Below the pieces are notes generated by a model. The model was not told where the DNA came from and did no database searches. It saw only the letters and a list, made by a program, of their open reading frames with translations. Below, piece by piece: positions 16,599 to 25,240 of a stretch of 64,000 bases of DNA (the first letter of the stretch is position 1; every line of letters starts with the position of its first letter). The DNA is from Novipirellula artificiosorum (GTDB lineage Bacteria > Planctomycetota > Planctomycetia > Pirellulales > Pirellulaceae). A program made the translations under genes and the position numbers. Location: positions 333,055 through 397,054 of the forward strand of contig NZ_SJPV01000002.1 of assembly GCF_007860135.1 (NCBI RefSeq). Reading direction: 5' to 3'.

Positions 16599-17022
16599 CG
16601 CGCTGAGAGGAGAAAGCCACGTTGCTCAAGACATTCAAGCCCCGCCCCGACAGCGAAAAGGATGCGGCCGATCGCAAAAAGAAGATGAGAATACCATCTA
16701 TCCTGGCCGCCTACCTTGTCGCGATCGCACCTCTGTGTGGACCGCGAGCCGCCGCGGCATCAACGCCCGTCGCCGACTCGACGCGATAACCGTCATGGGG
16801 CGGCTGGGAGCCGTTTCATCCACTGAACCACGGCTTCGACTATTTCAAGGGCGCATGGCACGTGACGGCGGTGGCCGATGCGTCTGCGAGAAGCCGCGGA
16901 AGCTATCGAGAAGGAACTTGCTGCCAACTCCCGTCCCATTGGACGTCTGGATGGCGCCGACAAAGACAAGGCCGCGCCTGAAGCAAAGACGCAGAAGAAC
17001 ACCAAAGAAAAAGGCAATTCAT
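16578..17022 (+). pseudogene. Cluster of sulfatase scraps and a lone signal peptide
   Basis: After the out-of-frame start at 16578 several pieces follow in different frames. At about 16621-16685 is a charged tail ([17 protein letters not shown]) like a sulfatase C-terminus. At 16686 a start ([19 protein letters not shown]) makes a signal peptide that stops after 34 residues. At about 16806-16870 is [16 protein letters not shown], an internal S1 sulfatase motif. From 16878 on there is an alanine- and lysine-rich C-terminal segment. None is complete. The last piece provides the upstream region of the intact sulfatase at 17023. Confidence 0.65.
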
Positions 17023-18516
17023 ATGAAATCCAAGTACCTAATCAACCATCGCCTCGCGATTCTCCTGCTCCTGTGCGCGTCTGCAACGCATGTCGCAGCG
17101 GCGGAAAAGCCCATGAATGTTTTGATGCTCATTTCAGATGACCTGAATTCCTGGCTGCTGGAAAACCCCGAACGTTACACCGGCAAGGTCATCGCTCCGA
17201 ACCTAAAGGCTCTGGGAGAGAGCGGTGTCAATTTCAAGTATGCCTATACTGCGGCACCGGTTTGCAGCCCGTCCCGAACCGCTTTCTTCTCCGGTGTAGC
17301 CCCTTGGAAATCAGGCGTCTACAACAACGCACAGACCATCAGCAAAAGTGAGGTACTGAACCAGGATGCGGTGCTATCTCTGGCCGGGCTGTTCAAGAAG
17401 GGCGGTTACAACACCTTCGGTTATGGCAAAATCACTCACGGCTGGGACCAGAAAGAGCACTGGGATGATCATGTCGGTCACAAACGGGACCCGGCTCCTC
17501 CCGGAGCCCCTCTGGCCGGACTCAGCGGGGGAGAGCAGGATTGGGGAATAATCCACCTCACCGAGGAGCAAATGAATGACACCGGCGGGGCCGATAAGAC
17601 CATCGCGATTCTGGAGAAGCAACACGACAAGCCGTTCTTCCTGGCCTACGGCCTCTTCAATGCCCACATGCCCTGGTATGTCCCGCAAAAGTATTTTGAC
17701 ATTTATCCTTTGGACGAGATTGTCCTTCCCGAGCTCAAGGCGGACGACCTGGATGACCTTCCTCCCCTAGCCAAAGCGGTGAGTGACGGGATCGGAAGCT
17801 TTGCCGACAAAGTCATCAAGTCCGGCAAACATAAGGAGGCGGTGCAGGCCTACCTGGCTACGACCACCTACGTCGACACTCAAATCGGGCGCGTCCTCGA
17901 TGCCCTCGAAAAAAGCCCCTACAAGGACAACACCATCGTCGTCTTCCTCACCGATCACGGCTTGCACCTGGGGGAAAAACTTCACTGGCAAAAAACCACC
18001 CTCTGGGAGGAGGGAACTCACACCTTGCTCATGTTCCGTGCACCGGGAGTCAGCAAAGCCGGGGGCGTGTCTGAACGCTTCGTTTCCCTGATGGACATCT
18101 ACCCCACCCTGGCCGAACTCTGCGGGCTCACGCCTCCAGACTACGTCGATGGACGCTCACTGGTTCCCCTGCTTAAGGCCCCGAAAGCTCCGTGGGAAAG
18201 CACCGCCATCACCGGATTGTGCGATAAGGGCAAAACGGACCTGGCCTATATCAGCATCCGCCATGAACTCGGTCGCTACACCCGCTACGGGGCCAAAGAG
18301 GAGGAATTCTACGACGCCTCCAAGGATCCCCACGAATGGACCAACCAGATCGACAACCCGGAATACGCCACCACCGTCCAAAAACTCCGGACCCTGGTCC
18401 CCAGGTTCGAGGACGCCGCTCCCCCCCTTCCCACTGCCTTGACGAAGGAGCGCAGGGAAACCCCAAAAAAGAAGAAAGAGGAAAAGAAGAAAGAGTCCAA
18501 TCCTTTCACATCATGA
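17023..18516 (+). CDS. S1 sulfatase, iduronate-2-sulfatase-like
   Basis: The 497-residue protein has a signal peptide ([16 protein letters not shown]) and begins its domain with [15 protein letters not shown], the form seen in iduronate-2-sulfatase and choline-sulfatase-like enzymes. Formylglycine motif C81-S-P-S-R85, [25 protein letters not shown] and the C-terminal [18 protein letters not shown] are all present and in order. The protein ends in a Lys/Glu-rich tail. ATG 17023 is preferred to the much longer upstream frame because the signal peptide starts there. It removes 2-O- or similar sulfates from glycans outside the cytoplasm; the exact substrate is unknown. It is intact, although its surroundings are not. 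Confidence 0.9.
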   Translation: MKSKYLINHRLAILLLLCASATHVAAAEKPMNVLMLISDDLNSWLLENPERYTGKVIAPNLKALGESGVNFKYAYTAAPVCSPSRTAFFSGVAPWKSGVYNNAQTISKSEVLNQDAVLSLAGLFKKGGYNTFGYGKITHGWDQKEHWDDHVGHKRDPAPPGAPLAGLSGGEQDWGIIHLTEEQMNDTGGADKTIAILEKQHDKPFFLAYGLFNAHMPWYVPQKYFDIYPLDEIVLPELKADDLDDLPPLAKAVSDGIGSFADKVIKSGKHKEAVQAYLATTTYVDTQIGRVLDALEKSPYKDNTIVVFLTDHGLHLGEKLHWQKTTLWEEGTHTLLMFRAPGVSKAGGVSERFVSLMDIYPTLAELCGLTPPDYVDGRSLVPLLKAPKAPWESTAITGLCDKGKTDLAYISIRHELGRYTRYGAKEEEFYDASKDPHEWTNQIDNPEYATTVQKLRTLVPRFEDAAPPLPTALTKERRETPKKKKEEKKKESNPFTS

Positions 18517-18543
18517 AAACAAGCTGACCAAACAGGACCAACC

Positions 18544-18774
18544 ATGAACCCTTGCCCTCAAAACAAGCCTTCACGTCGAACCGTGTTGAAATCGATCGGC
18601 GTGACCACCACACTGGCTGCGTCCGGCCTGTTGCAGTCGACGATCTATGCTGGCCCGTCAAAGGCGTCATGCAACGAACCTGAGACATATTTGTCGGGAT
18701 ATTTTTTGCCGCTGGAGATTACCCCCTCTTCTTTGAATTCTCGTTCCTTGCGTTCGAGGACTGCTTGTTCGTAA
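18544..18774 (+). pseudogene. Tat-signal stub at the island edge
   Basis: ATG 18544 gives MNPCPQNKPSRRTVLKSIGV and a hydrophobic stretch to about 18660 (SGLLQSTIYAG), the twin-arginine leader of an exported enzyme. After about 18665 the frame changes to serine/arginine-rich residues that look antisense to the gene at 18645. The enzyme that followed has been lost. This is the third orphan Tat leader in the block, after 13706 and 16386, and the last sign of the polysaccharide genes. Confidence 0.65.
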
Positions 18775-18953
18775 GAGGCGTTGAGGGCGTAGGCATCGTC
18801 ATCCGTGGGTACGATCTGGATAGAGGGGTAACAAGCCTGCTCTACTCGAATCATTTGGACGTAGTTTGCACAAATGTCTTCAAGGCTCTCGTGACCGTGG
18901 ACGCTTTCCTGTTCCTCCCGATCAAATGGAAGCGGGATTTGGTATCCGAACAA
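18645..18953 (-). CDS. Hypothetical small protein, possibly 3'-altered
   Basis: The 102-residue frame starts MFGYQIPLPFDREEQES and has a believable mixed composition, with an acidic, Tyr-containing central part (QIVPTDDDAYALNASYEQAV) and a charged helix ERKEREFKEEG. No family was recognised. Its last ten or so codons run into the Tat stub on the other strand, so the original C-terminus may have been replaced at the island boundary. It lies on the 3' side of tRNA-Ala, where an integration junction would be expected. Confidence 0.4.
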   Translation of the reverse strand: MFGYQIPLPFDREEQESVHGHESLEDICANYVQMIRVEQACYPSIQIVPTDDDAYALNASYEQAVLERKEREFKEEGVISSGKKYPDKYVSGSLHDAFDGPA

Positions 18954-19034
18954 ATCAGCGACTTATCCGAACACTTATCCGAACACGCCAAATCTTGAGT
19001 TGCTCAAAAACGCTGGAATTTGCTGTGTTTCCAA

Positions 19035-19072
19035 AGAAAAAGGCACTTTGCGACGAATCGCAAAGTGCCTTT
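19035..19072 (-). terminator. Intrinsic terminator of tRNA-Ala
   Basis: A perfect 15-bp stem (AAAGGCACTTTGCGA with TCGCAAAGTGCCTTT, loop CGAA) lies three bases beyond the tRNA. On the minus strand it is followed by a run of T, so it should end the tRNA transcript. It also separates the tRNA from the island. Confidence 0.85.
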
Positions 19073-19075
19073 GAG

Positions 19076-19148
19076 TGGAGGATAACGGACTTGAACCGAT
19101 GACCTACGCGCTGCCAGCGCGTCGCTCTCCCAACTGAGCTAATCCCCC
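19076..19148 (-). tRNA. tRNA-Ala (anticodon GGC)
   Basis: The minus strand folds into a cloverleaf. Acceptor GGGGGAT pairs with ATCCTCC (one G-T), the D arm is GCTCAGTTGGGAGAGC, the anticodon stem ACGCG/CGCGT encloses CTGGCAG with anticodon GGC, and the T loop is TTCAAGT. The T stem has one T-T mismatch. CCA is not encoded. It reads alanine GCC codons. The polysaccharide/mosaic block ends just past its 3' end, so this gene is a candidate attachment site. Confidence 0.9.
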
Positions 19149-19235
19149 AAAAAACAGAACGGACGATTCTGTGAGAACGATAATGGGAAACGCGCCGCTT
19201 CGTCAAGGGCCAAGCGGCGGGACTTTGTGTGAATT

Positions 19236-19253
19236 CTCGCCGAAATCGGCGAG
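19236..19253 (-). terminator. Hairpin downstream of the small lipoprotein gene
   Basis: A perfect 8-bp stem, CTCGCCGA and TCGGCGAG, with an AA spacer lies about 35 bp after the stop of the gene at 19288-19605. There is no long T-run, so it may stabilise or end the transcript weakly. A second GC-rich stem (19193-19200 with 19212-19219) stands between it and the tRNA. Confidence 0.45.
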
Positions 19254-19287
19254 GAATCACCGGAATTTTTGCGATTTTCGCTTTCCG

Positions 19288-19605
19288 CTACTGGCCTAGA
19301 AAGGTGCGACGAAGCCAGGCATTCTTGCGTCGTTCAAGCGTCATCAAATCGCTAAAGAAACCACCGCGTTGCGAAGGTTGTCGAACATTCCAGGCGGGGT
19401 AGTTGCTGTAGGCGGGTGCGGCGTATCCCTGCGAAAGTGGGGCTCGATACGCCTGGTAGGGCGTCGAATAGGAACGGACGATCGGAGCGGCCCCGTAGTT
19501 CACGTGCCCCGCATAGCCCGAATCGACAATGATCTCCTGAGCTTGTCCCGATGTACAGCCAAAGAGGAGGCCGGTAAACAGCAGCGTGAGAATATTTTTT
19601 TTCAT
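19288..19605 (-). CDS. Small secreted lipoprotein, function unknown
   Basis: The 105-residue protein begins MKKNILTLLFTGLLFGCTSG, with a lipobox LFGC that would anchor it through C17. The mature part is rich in Tyr, Ala and Pro (YSTPYQAYRAPLSQGYAAP), then basic (LERRKNAWLRRTFLG). No domain was recognised. The organised signal and single-gene setting make it a real gene. Confidence 0.72.
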   Translation of the reverse strand: MKKNILTLLFTGLLFGCTSGQAQEIIVDSGYAGHVNYGAAPIVRSYSTPYQAYRAPLSQGYAAPAYSNYPAWNVRQPSQRGGFFSDLMTLERRKNAWLRRTFLGQ

Positions 19606-19802
19606 GGGATGGTTATTGCGTGCTTCAATGGCCGCGTAGGCCGACAGGAAAGGAATGTAGGGTTTCCGGCGGAACCGCCCAACCCACTGTTCCTTTACGC
19701 TACTGCGTGTTTCCTCTCGGAGCCGGACAATTGTGCTTCGAATCCGTTATCACACGCGTCGCCAGCGCGAAGCGATGGCGGTTATGCCGGTTGCGCCGAT
19801 GG

Positions 19803-21089
19803 TCACTTGCCTTCGATCGCGTCCAGGAGCGCGACGATTCCCTGCACCGTTTCGGTGGGCCGATGGCTTTTTCGCGTGGCATTGGATCCGACGCACTGAC
19901 TGGATTGGGTGGATTGATCGACGACTTCATCGAAGGCAACCACTTGGTTACGTCCTTGTTCTTTGGCAACGTACAAGCAGCGATCGGCTTGGTTGATCAT
20001 TTCCTGCGGATCCCTCGCGCCGAATTCGCTCATGGACACGCCGATGCTGGCACTCACTCGCAGTTCCGCGGGCTCTTCGAAGCGAAGCTGTTCGATCTGC
20101 TTTCGAGCTTGTTCGGCTGCGGCGACCGCTTGCGACTCCGTCACGTCGGTCATCACGACACAGAATTCTTCGCCGCCATAGCGGCACGCGATGGAGGGTT
20201 CGGGAAACGCCTCTTGAAGCACCGCAGCGACTCGTTGCAGTACCTCATCACCGATTTGATGTCCGTAGGTATCATTCACCTGCTTGAAGTGATCATTGTC
20301 GAACATCAGACAGGCCAACGAAGTGCCCTCCTGCTGCATCCTTGCCCACGCTTTATCCAGAAAGGCGAACAGTGCTCGGCGGTTCTGACAGCCTGTCAAT
20401 GCATCGCAAGTCGCCAAGACCTGCAGTTCACGATTCTTGCTGCAGACTTCATCACGTGTGTTCCGCAACATGACGACCATCTGTTCGAGTTCGGCGTGGT
20501 GTTCCTCCATCATCGTGACGTCGCGGAACGTCGCCAAAACACCGCCGGGCGTTGCGTCCGAGGCTTTGATCGGCGAGGCATTGATGCAAAGCACACGAAA
20601 GCTGCCGTCGGGATGATGGTACCGCATCCGTTGATCGGTTTGACGCCACGACTGTTCGGAGGCTCGCACCCAAGGGCAATCGTGGACGGTCGCCGTCGGG
20701 CTACCTACCCATCGCAGCGAACTGACACGGCGGCCGACAAGCTTCGGCTGCGGGACACCAATCGTGTCGCTGAACGCTCGATTCGCCAACACAATCCGCT
20801 CGTTCTCATCAATCACCACCAATCCTTCGGTCAGGGCATCGAGCGATTGGCTTACTCGCGACGCAACCAATTGCGATACTTTCATGGAACTAAACAGTCG
20901 AGCAATCAGGAGCGAATAGACGCCGATCCCCGACACGATCAAGCCGATCGCCCAACGGATGATCAATCGGCTATTCCCATGAATCAAATCGGGTAGAAAA
21001 CCAAGGATCTTGGCTCCTAACACGAAGCTGATGGCAATGCAAAAGATTGCCAGCGCGAATCGAATGGTTGCGAGATAGAGCTTGAGCAA
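19803..21089 (-). CDS. Membrane PAS-GGDEF diguanylate cyclase
   Basis: The 428-residue protein has two N-terminal membrane helices (about 8-30 and 43-65) and a PAS domain at about 80-190 (LDALTEGLVVIDENERI). A short coiled coil and a GGDEF domain at about 225-395 follow. The active site is RYGGEEF with GGEEF at 305-309; Glu in the fourth position is common in active cyclases. It should make cyclic di-GMP from two GTP in response to a signal bound by PAS. The product-inhibition RxxD motif is absent: the four residues at that place are FPEP. A PilZ protein, a possible c-di-GMP receptor, is encoded at 41269. Confidence 0.9.
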   Translation of the reverse strand: MLKLYLATIRFALAIFCIAISFVLGAKILGFLPDLIHGNSRLIIRWAIGLIVSGIGVYSLLIARLFSSMKVSQLVASRVSQSLDALTEGLVVIDENERIVLANRAFSDTIGVPQPKLVGRRVSSLRWVGSPTATVHDCPWVRASEQSWRQTDQRMRYHHPDGSFRVLCINASPIKASDATPGGVLATFRDVTMMEEHHAELEQMVVMLRNTRDEVCSKNRELQVLATCDALTGCQNRRALFAFLDKAWARMQQEGTSLACLMFDNDHFKQVNDTYGHQIGDEVLQRVAAVLQEAFPEPSIACRYGGEEFCVVMTDVTESQAVAAAEQARKQIEQLRFEEPAELRVSASIGVSMSEFGARDPQEMINQADRCLYVAKEQGRNQVVAFDEVVDQSTQSSQCVGSNATRKSHRPTETVQGIVALLDAIEGK

Positions 21090-21434
21090 GTCTCTCTCAC
21101 CCTGGTGGAAGAATCGAGCGTAAAAAAAGGGGTTCCCTTCAAATGTGGACTACATCAGCCGGGTGGTGCGGTACCAAACACTTTCCTGTACACCGCAATC
21201 CTCCGAACCGGCCTTCAACGTGGAGGGTTATGCGGATCATGCGACCTTTAACACGTTTTACGCTGCATCGACTGGGATCGTCCCAGCCAGCCCTTCGCGA
21301 TAGCATTTCGAGTCACGGTTAGAGGATCCCGACTTCCGCACACTGCCTATTTGTAACCTAGAGTTCGACGGTCTTTCCCCATTGGCACACTTGACCGACT
21401 CTATCGAGACGCATATCCCCACGGGCCCATCTAG
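21090..21434. other. Divergent intergenic region
   Basis: These 345 bp separate the diguanylate cyclase (leftward) from the receiver gene (rightward) and must hold both promoters. A small perfect hairpin, CTGGGA-TCG-TCCCAG, lies at 21272-21286. No gene or recognised RNA element was seen. Confidence 0.45.
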
Positions 21435-21857
21435 ATGTTCGATTCATCGAGCGTACGAATCCTATTGGTTGAATCCGAGCCTGTCTTGGCGGAGCTGGCC
21501 TCGTTTCGTTTGGAATTGTTAGGCTACCGCATCGATATGGTTGGAACGGGAAGCCAAGCGATTGAGAAGGTACGTACGGATCCACCCGATCTGTTGATTG
21601 TCGACAGCACGCTCCGCGACGGCGATGGACTCGAATGGCTGGCTCGACTAAGGACGGAGTTCAAGGCAGAAACACTTCCGGTGATGGTGTTCTCACTGGA
21701 CCCCAGCTTAGAGACCGTCGAGCGAGCGTTCTATGCCGGCGCCCAAGATTACTTGATTACGCCCTTTGACCCCGTAACGTTGGAAAACAAGATTGTCCAA
21801 TTGGCGTCGGTGATCTGCACCGCATCACCGCGTCGATCAAAACGTTGCGATCCCTAA
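21435..21857 (+). CDS. Single-domain receiver protein lacking the conserved lysine
   Basis: The 140-residue protein is a CheY-like receiver without an output domain. The phospho-acceptor is D57 in LLIVDSTLRDGDG, and the acidic pocket is E13 and E15 in LLVESEP. The switch region VFSLD replaces the usual Thr/Ser with S87. The position that is almost always Lys before Pro-Phe is T109 (DYLITPF). Loss of this Lys usually weakens phosphorylation-driven switching, so it may act as a constitutive or protein-binding receiver. It is 17 bp upstream of the GspE-like gene and is likely the first gene of that operon. Confidence 0.82.
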   Translation: MFDSSSVRILLVESEPVLAELASFRLELLGYRIDMVGTGSQAIEKVRTDPPDLLIVDSTLRDGDGLEWLARLRTEFKAETLPVMVFSLDPSLETVERAFYAGAQDYLITPFDPVTLENKIVQLASVICTASPRRSKRCDP

Positions 21858-21874
21858 CCTACGAGACCTAGAAC

Positions 21875-23638
21875 ATGCGACGACTCGGCGACGTCTTGAT
21901 CGAACAGCACGTGCTGACCGCTGAACAGCTTGACGCAGCGTTTGAATCCAAACCACGCGAAGTGCTGCTTGGCGATTGGTTGGTGAGTCAAAAGATGCTG
22001 ACGACAGGCCAGCTTGGCGGTGCGCTGGCGGAACAGTTTTCCGTACCCTACGTCGATATTGATGTAACCACCGTGGATGCGCAAGTGGCTCGACTGCTTC
22101 CCGAAGACTTTGCTCAGTCGCGTCAATCTGGTGCAATCAAGGTCGAAGGTCGGCAACTGACATTGGCGATGGTCGCGCCGGACGATATCGAAACGATTGC
22201 CGAAGCGGAGTTGATGACCGGCTATCAGATCAAGCCCGCCGTCGCGATGGCGGAGGATATCGAGGATCTGGTCAGTCGCGTTTATGACGACCGAGCGGTT
22301 GCACGTCAAACGATTGTCGACATGAAACTCGCGGAATTGCGAGAGTTGCAGGAGTCGGGCGAAGACAATACGGCGTCGATCATTTCCGTAGAACAAGAAG
22401 ATGCACCCGTGGTTCGATTGGTCCAGGCGATTCTGTCAGGAGCCGCAACCGCCGGCGCGAGTGACGTTCACCTGGAGCCTCATAAACCCGAAATGCGAGT
22501 CCGCTACCGGGTCGATGGTGAACTTCAGCAAGTGATGACCATCCCGAATCATATCGAAGATTCCGTGATCAGTCGCATCAAGGTGATGGCCGACATGGAC
22601 ACGACCGAAAACCGTCGCCCGCAAGACGGCCATTTGAATGTGTTTGAAAATGGCAAGCGAGTCGGATTTCGTGTCAGCGGGATTCCGACGGTGGATGGAC
22701 AAAAGTTGGTTCTGCGACTTCTTGACGAAGGTGGCAAGAATTATTCACTCGATAATCTCGGCATGATGTATCGTGACAACACGATGCTTCGGCAAATGAT
22801 TGCCAAGCCGCACGGGATGTTTGTGGTGACGGGACCCACCGGAAGTGGGAAAAGCACGACGTTGTATGCGGTGCTTCAGCACCTCAATGGCGACGACCGA
22901 AACATCGTTACCGTCGAAGACCCCGTCGAGTATCGGATTTCCGGAATCAACCAAGTCCAAAGCGACAACGAATTTGGGATGGGTTTTGCCAACGCATTGA
23001 AATACATCATGCGGCAAGACCCCGACGTCATCATGGTCGGTGAAATTCGCGATAGTGAAACCGCCATGACGGCAATCCAAGCTGCGCTGACCGGCCACTT
23101 GTTGATCAGCACCCTGCATACCAATGATGCCGTAGGCGCGGTTCAGCGGCTGGCGGATCTCGGCGTCGACAACTTCAAGATCGCGGGCTCGCTGCTTGGC
23201 AGTGTCGCACAACGACTGCTACGTCGCGTCTGCGAGAACTGCAAACAGCCCATTCGTCCAAACGAAAACCTGCTCGACGCGCTCGATCCGGAAGGCAAGA
23301 TTGCTCGATCGGTCGACTTTTTCCGGGGCGATGGCTGTAAAAAGTGTCTCGGGACCGGATTCTCGGGGCGGCTGCCTATCTTTGAAATCATGCCCATCAC
23401 ACCGGACATCACCATGGCGATCGAAGCCGGAGTCCCCCATTCGAAGTTGCAACAGATGGCTGTCGATGCCGGGATGGTGGAGTTGTCGACCGCGGGATTG
23501 GAACAGGCGATCGCCGGCTGTACCTCGCTTGAAGAGGTCTACTTCAAGACCAGCGGAGATCGACGTCGGAGCGACAGCAAAACCTCTAGCCTTGGCAAAC
23601 GCGAGACCGATCTCGCGGACCATGCAGCTGGAATTTAA
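21875..23638 (+). CDS. GspE/PilB-type secretion ATPase
   Basis: The 587-residue protein has an MshEN-like N-terminal domain (MRRLGDVLIEQHVLTAEQLDAA). The hexameric ATPase core follows: Walker A GPTGSGKS at 320-327, Asp box VEDPVEY, Walker B VIMVGEIRD and His box LISTLHTNDA. A zinc-binding pair CENC and CKKC lies near the C-terminus. These ATPases power type II secretion pseudopili or type IV pili from the cytoplasmic face. It is followed by a GspF-like gene and one pseudopilin. No secretin or minor pilins are visible here, so the apparatus must use components encoded elsewhere or be a reduced system. Confidence 0.92.
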   Translation: MRRLGDVLIEQHVLTAEQLDAAFESKPREVLLGDWLVSQKMLTTGQLGGALAEQFSVPYVDIDVTTVDAQVARLLPEDFAQSRQSGAIKVEGRQLTLAMVAPDDIETIAEAELMTGYQIKPAVAMAEDIEDLVSRVYDDRAVARQTIVDMKLAELRELQESGEDNTASIISVEQEDAPVVRLVQAILSGAATAGASDVHLEPHKPEMRVRYRVDGELQQVMTIPNHIEDSVISRIKVMADMDTTENRRPQDGHLNVFENGKRVGFRVSGIPTVDGQKLVLRLLDEGGKNYSLDNLGMMYRDNTMLRQMIAKPHGMFVVTGPTGSGKSTTLYAVLQHLNGDDRNIVTVEDPVEYRISGINQVQSDNEFGMGFANALKYIMRQDPDVIMVGEIRDSETAMTAIQAALTGHLLISTLHTNDAVGAVQRLADLGVDNFKIAGSLLGSVAQRLLRRVCENCKQPIRPNENLLDALDPEGKIARSVDFFRGDGCKKCLGTGFSGRLPIFEIMPITPDITMAIEAGVPHSKLQQMAVDAGMVELSTAGLEQAIAGCTSLEEVYFKTSGDRRRSDSKTSSLGKRETDLADHAAGI

Positions 23639-23724
23639 GACACGCCCCGAAACGCACCATGCGATCGCATTGTTCCCAATCCGTATTACACCACGAAACA
23701 AATCGAAACACCTAGCGTTCCACC

Positions 23725-24891
23725 ATGTTCACCTCGTCGACTTATTCGCCCAGCGTCAATCAACCAACGACATCCCGTGGCGGGGTTGTGGGATTTCTAC
23801 GCAAGTTGCATTCCATTGAACTGGGCTCAAAGAACCGTGGTGGCGACCCCACACGCATTCGCCCCACACCGTTGGCTGACTTATTGCGGCTGATGCTGAT
23901 GCTGCTAGAAAATGGATTGTCACTCCCCAAAGCACTGGGATCCCTGGCCGGCGATCGGTCGGCAGCTCGTTATCGACCGGTGCTGAATCGATTGCGAATG
24001 ACCATTGAATCGGGAGGGCTGCTGAGTGATGCGATGCAACGATATCCACGCACCTTTACCTCCATGCAAGTCCAGCAGATCCGCATTGGCGAGAAAAGCG
24101 GCACGCTCGAAAAGGCACTTCGTCGAGTGTGCGAGCAACTCGAACGCAGCGTGGCGCTGCGCAAGCGAATCATTAAAAAGGTCAGCTACCCTGTTTTGAT
24201 TTCCGTTGCGGGGGCGGGATTGATGATCTTCATGTGCGTCGTGGTCGTTCCGGAATTTGAAACGGTCTACGGCAACAGCGGCGTCGAGTTGCCGGCCGTG
24301 ACGAAAGTGGTCACAGGCATGAGTCGTCAGGTGATCACGAACGGTTGGCTCGTCGTACCGTTTAGCATTGCCAGCATCGCTTTGATCTCGATCGTTCGGG
24401 CACGCCCGAAATTGGCGAGGTTGGCTGATGCATTCCTGCTAAAACTACCGATCGTCGGACCATGGCTGCGTGACGTTGCGATTTTGCAGTTTATCGAAGC
24501 GATGTCATCGATGGTCGAGTGTGGATACACGCCGGTCGATGCGGTCCAAGTGGCCGTGGATTGTGTCCGCAACCGAGAAGTCCGCGCGGCGGTGGACCAA
24601 ATCCGTAAGAATGTCAACCGCGGAGAACGGCTCAGCAAACAACTCTCCCAGCATGATCGTTTCTTTTCGAACACGCTTTGCCAATTGGTCGCAGTGGGCG
24701 AACAATCAGGTGATTTCCCAAAAGCACTTCATGGGGCGACCGATCATTTGCGTGAACGACTCGAAACCCGCATCGACGCGTCGGTCGGACTGCTCGAGCC
24801 AACCCTAACGATTCTGTTGGCCGTCGCGATCGGCGGAATCGTGCTATCGATCTATACCCCGATGTTCCATATGTTTGAGGTGCTCGAATGA
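23725..24891 (+). CDS. GspF/PilC-type inner-membrane platform protein
   Basis: The 388-residue protein has the duplicated T2SSF cytoplasmic domains (LADLLRLMLMLLENGLSLPKAL in the first, LQFIEAMSSMVECGY in the second). Each copy has the GExSG-type motif (IGEKSG and VGEQSGDFPKAL). Three membrane segments are at about 165-190, 210-230 and 360-382. It forms the membrane platform over which the ATPase at 21875 works. Its stop overlaps the next start (ATGA at 24888-24891), so it is coupled to the pseudopilin. Confidence 0.9.
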   Translation: MFTSSTYSPSVNQPTTSRGGVVGFLRKLHSIELGSKNRGGDPTRIRPTPLADLLRLMLMLLENGLSLPKALGSLAGDRSAARYRPVLNRLRMTIESGGLLSDAMQRYPRTFTSMQVQQIRIGEKSGTLEKALRRVCEQLERSVALRKRIIKKVSYPVLISVAGAGLMIFMCVVVVPEFETVYGNSGVELPAVTKVVTGMSRQVITNGWLVVPFSIASIALISIVRARPKLARLADAFLLKLPIVGPWLRDVAILQFIEAMSSMVECGYTPVDAVQVAVDCVRNREVRAAVDQIRKNVNRGERLSKQLSQHDRFFSNTLCQLVAVGEQSGDFPKALHGATDHLRERLETRIDASVGLLEPTLTILLAVAIGGIVLSIYTPMFHMFEVLE

Positions 24892-25202
24892 GAACGGGAT
24901 TTACGCTCTTGGAAGTGATGATGGTGATGGTCATTTCTGCGATGGTCGCAGTGATCGGCATTCGTCACCTCAACTCACCGGGCAGCGAAGCTCAACGCCG
25001 CAGTTGTTTGATGACGCGTGAAATGCTTCAGCATCACGTCGAAGCCTACCAGGATGATACGGGGACGCCGGTCACGACGACCTTACGAGAAATCGCAAAC
25101 GATCGCTACGCGGGCACGACACTGCCCCAATGCCCCGTGTCGGGAGCGACCTACACAATACGAGGCGGTCAAGTTCAATGCTCGGCCCATCCAAACAACT
25201 GA
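24888..25202 (+). CDS. Type II pseudopilin / prepilin-like protein
   Basis: The 104-residue protein begins MRTGFTLLEVMMVMVISAMV. This is a prepilin peptidase site (G4 before F5, E9 as the fifth mature residue) followed by the hydrophobic assembly helix. The short globular part includes C-terminal Cys residues (LPQCPVSG, VQCSAHP) that may form a disulfide. It would be cut by a prepilin peptidase and assembled by the ATPase and platform protein upstream. It is small for a major pseudopilin and is the only one in the operon. Confidence 0.88.
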   Translation: MRTGFTLLEVMMVMVISAMVAVIGIRHLNSPGSEAQRRSCLMTREMLQHHVEAYQDDTGTPVTTTLREIANDRYAGTTLPQCPVSGATYTIRGGQVQCSAHPNN

Positions 25203-25240
25203 TGTCCGAAACGCGTCCTACAGTCGGAACTCCAACGACG

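Noticed and set aside
19620..20996. 458-residue plus-strand frame opposite the diguanylate cyclase
   Set aside because: The minus strand carries PAS and GGEEF motifs in order; the plus frame has none.
21090..21434. c-di-GMP riboswitch upstream of the receiver gene
   Set aside because: The location next to a diguanylate cyclase was suggestive, but no conserved GEMM-type core could be found, only one short hairpin.
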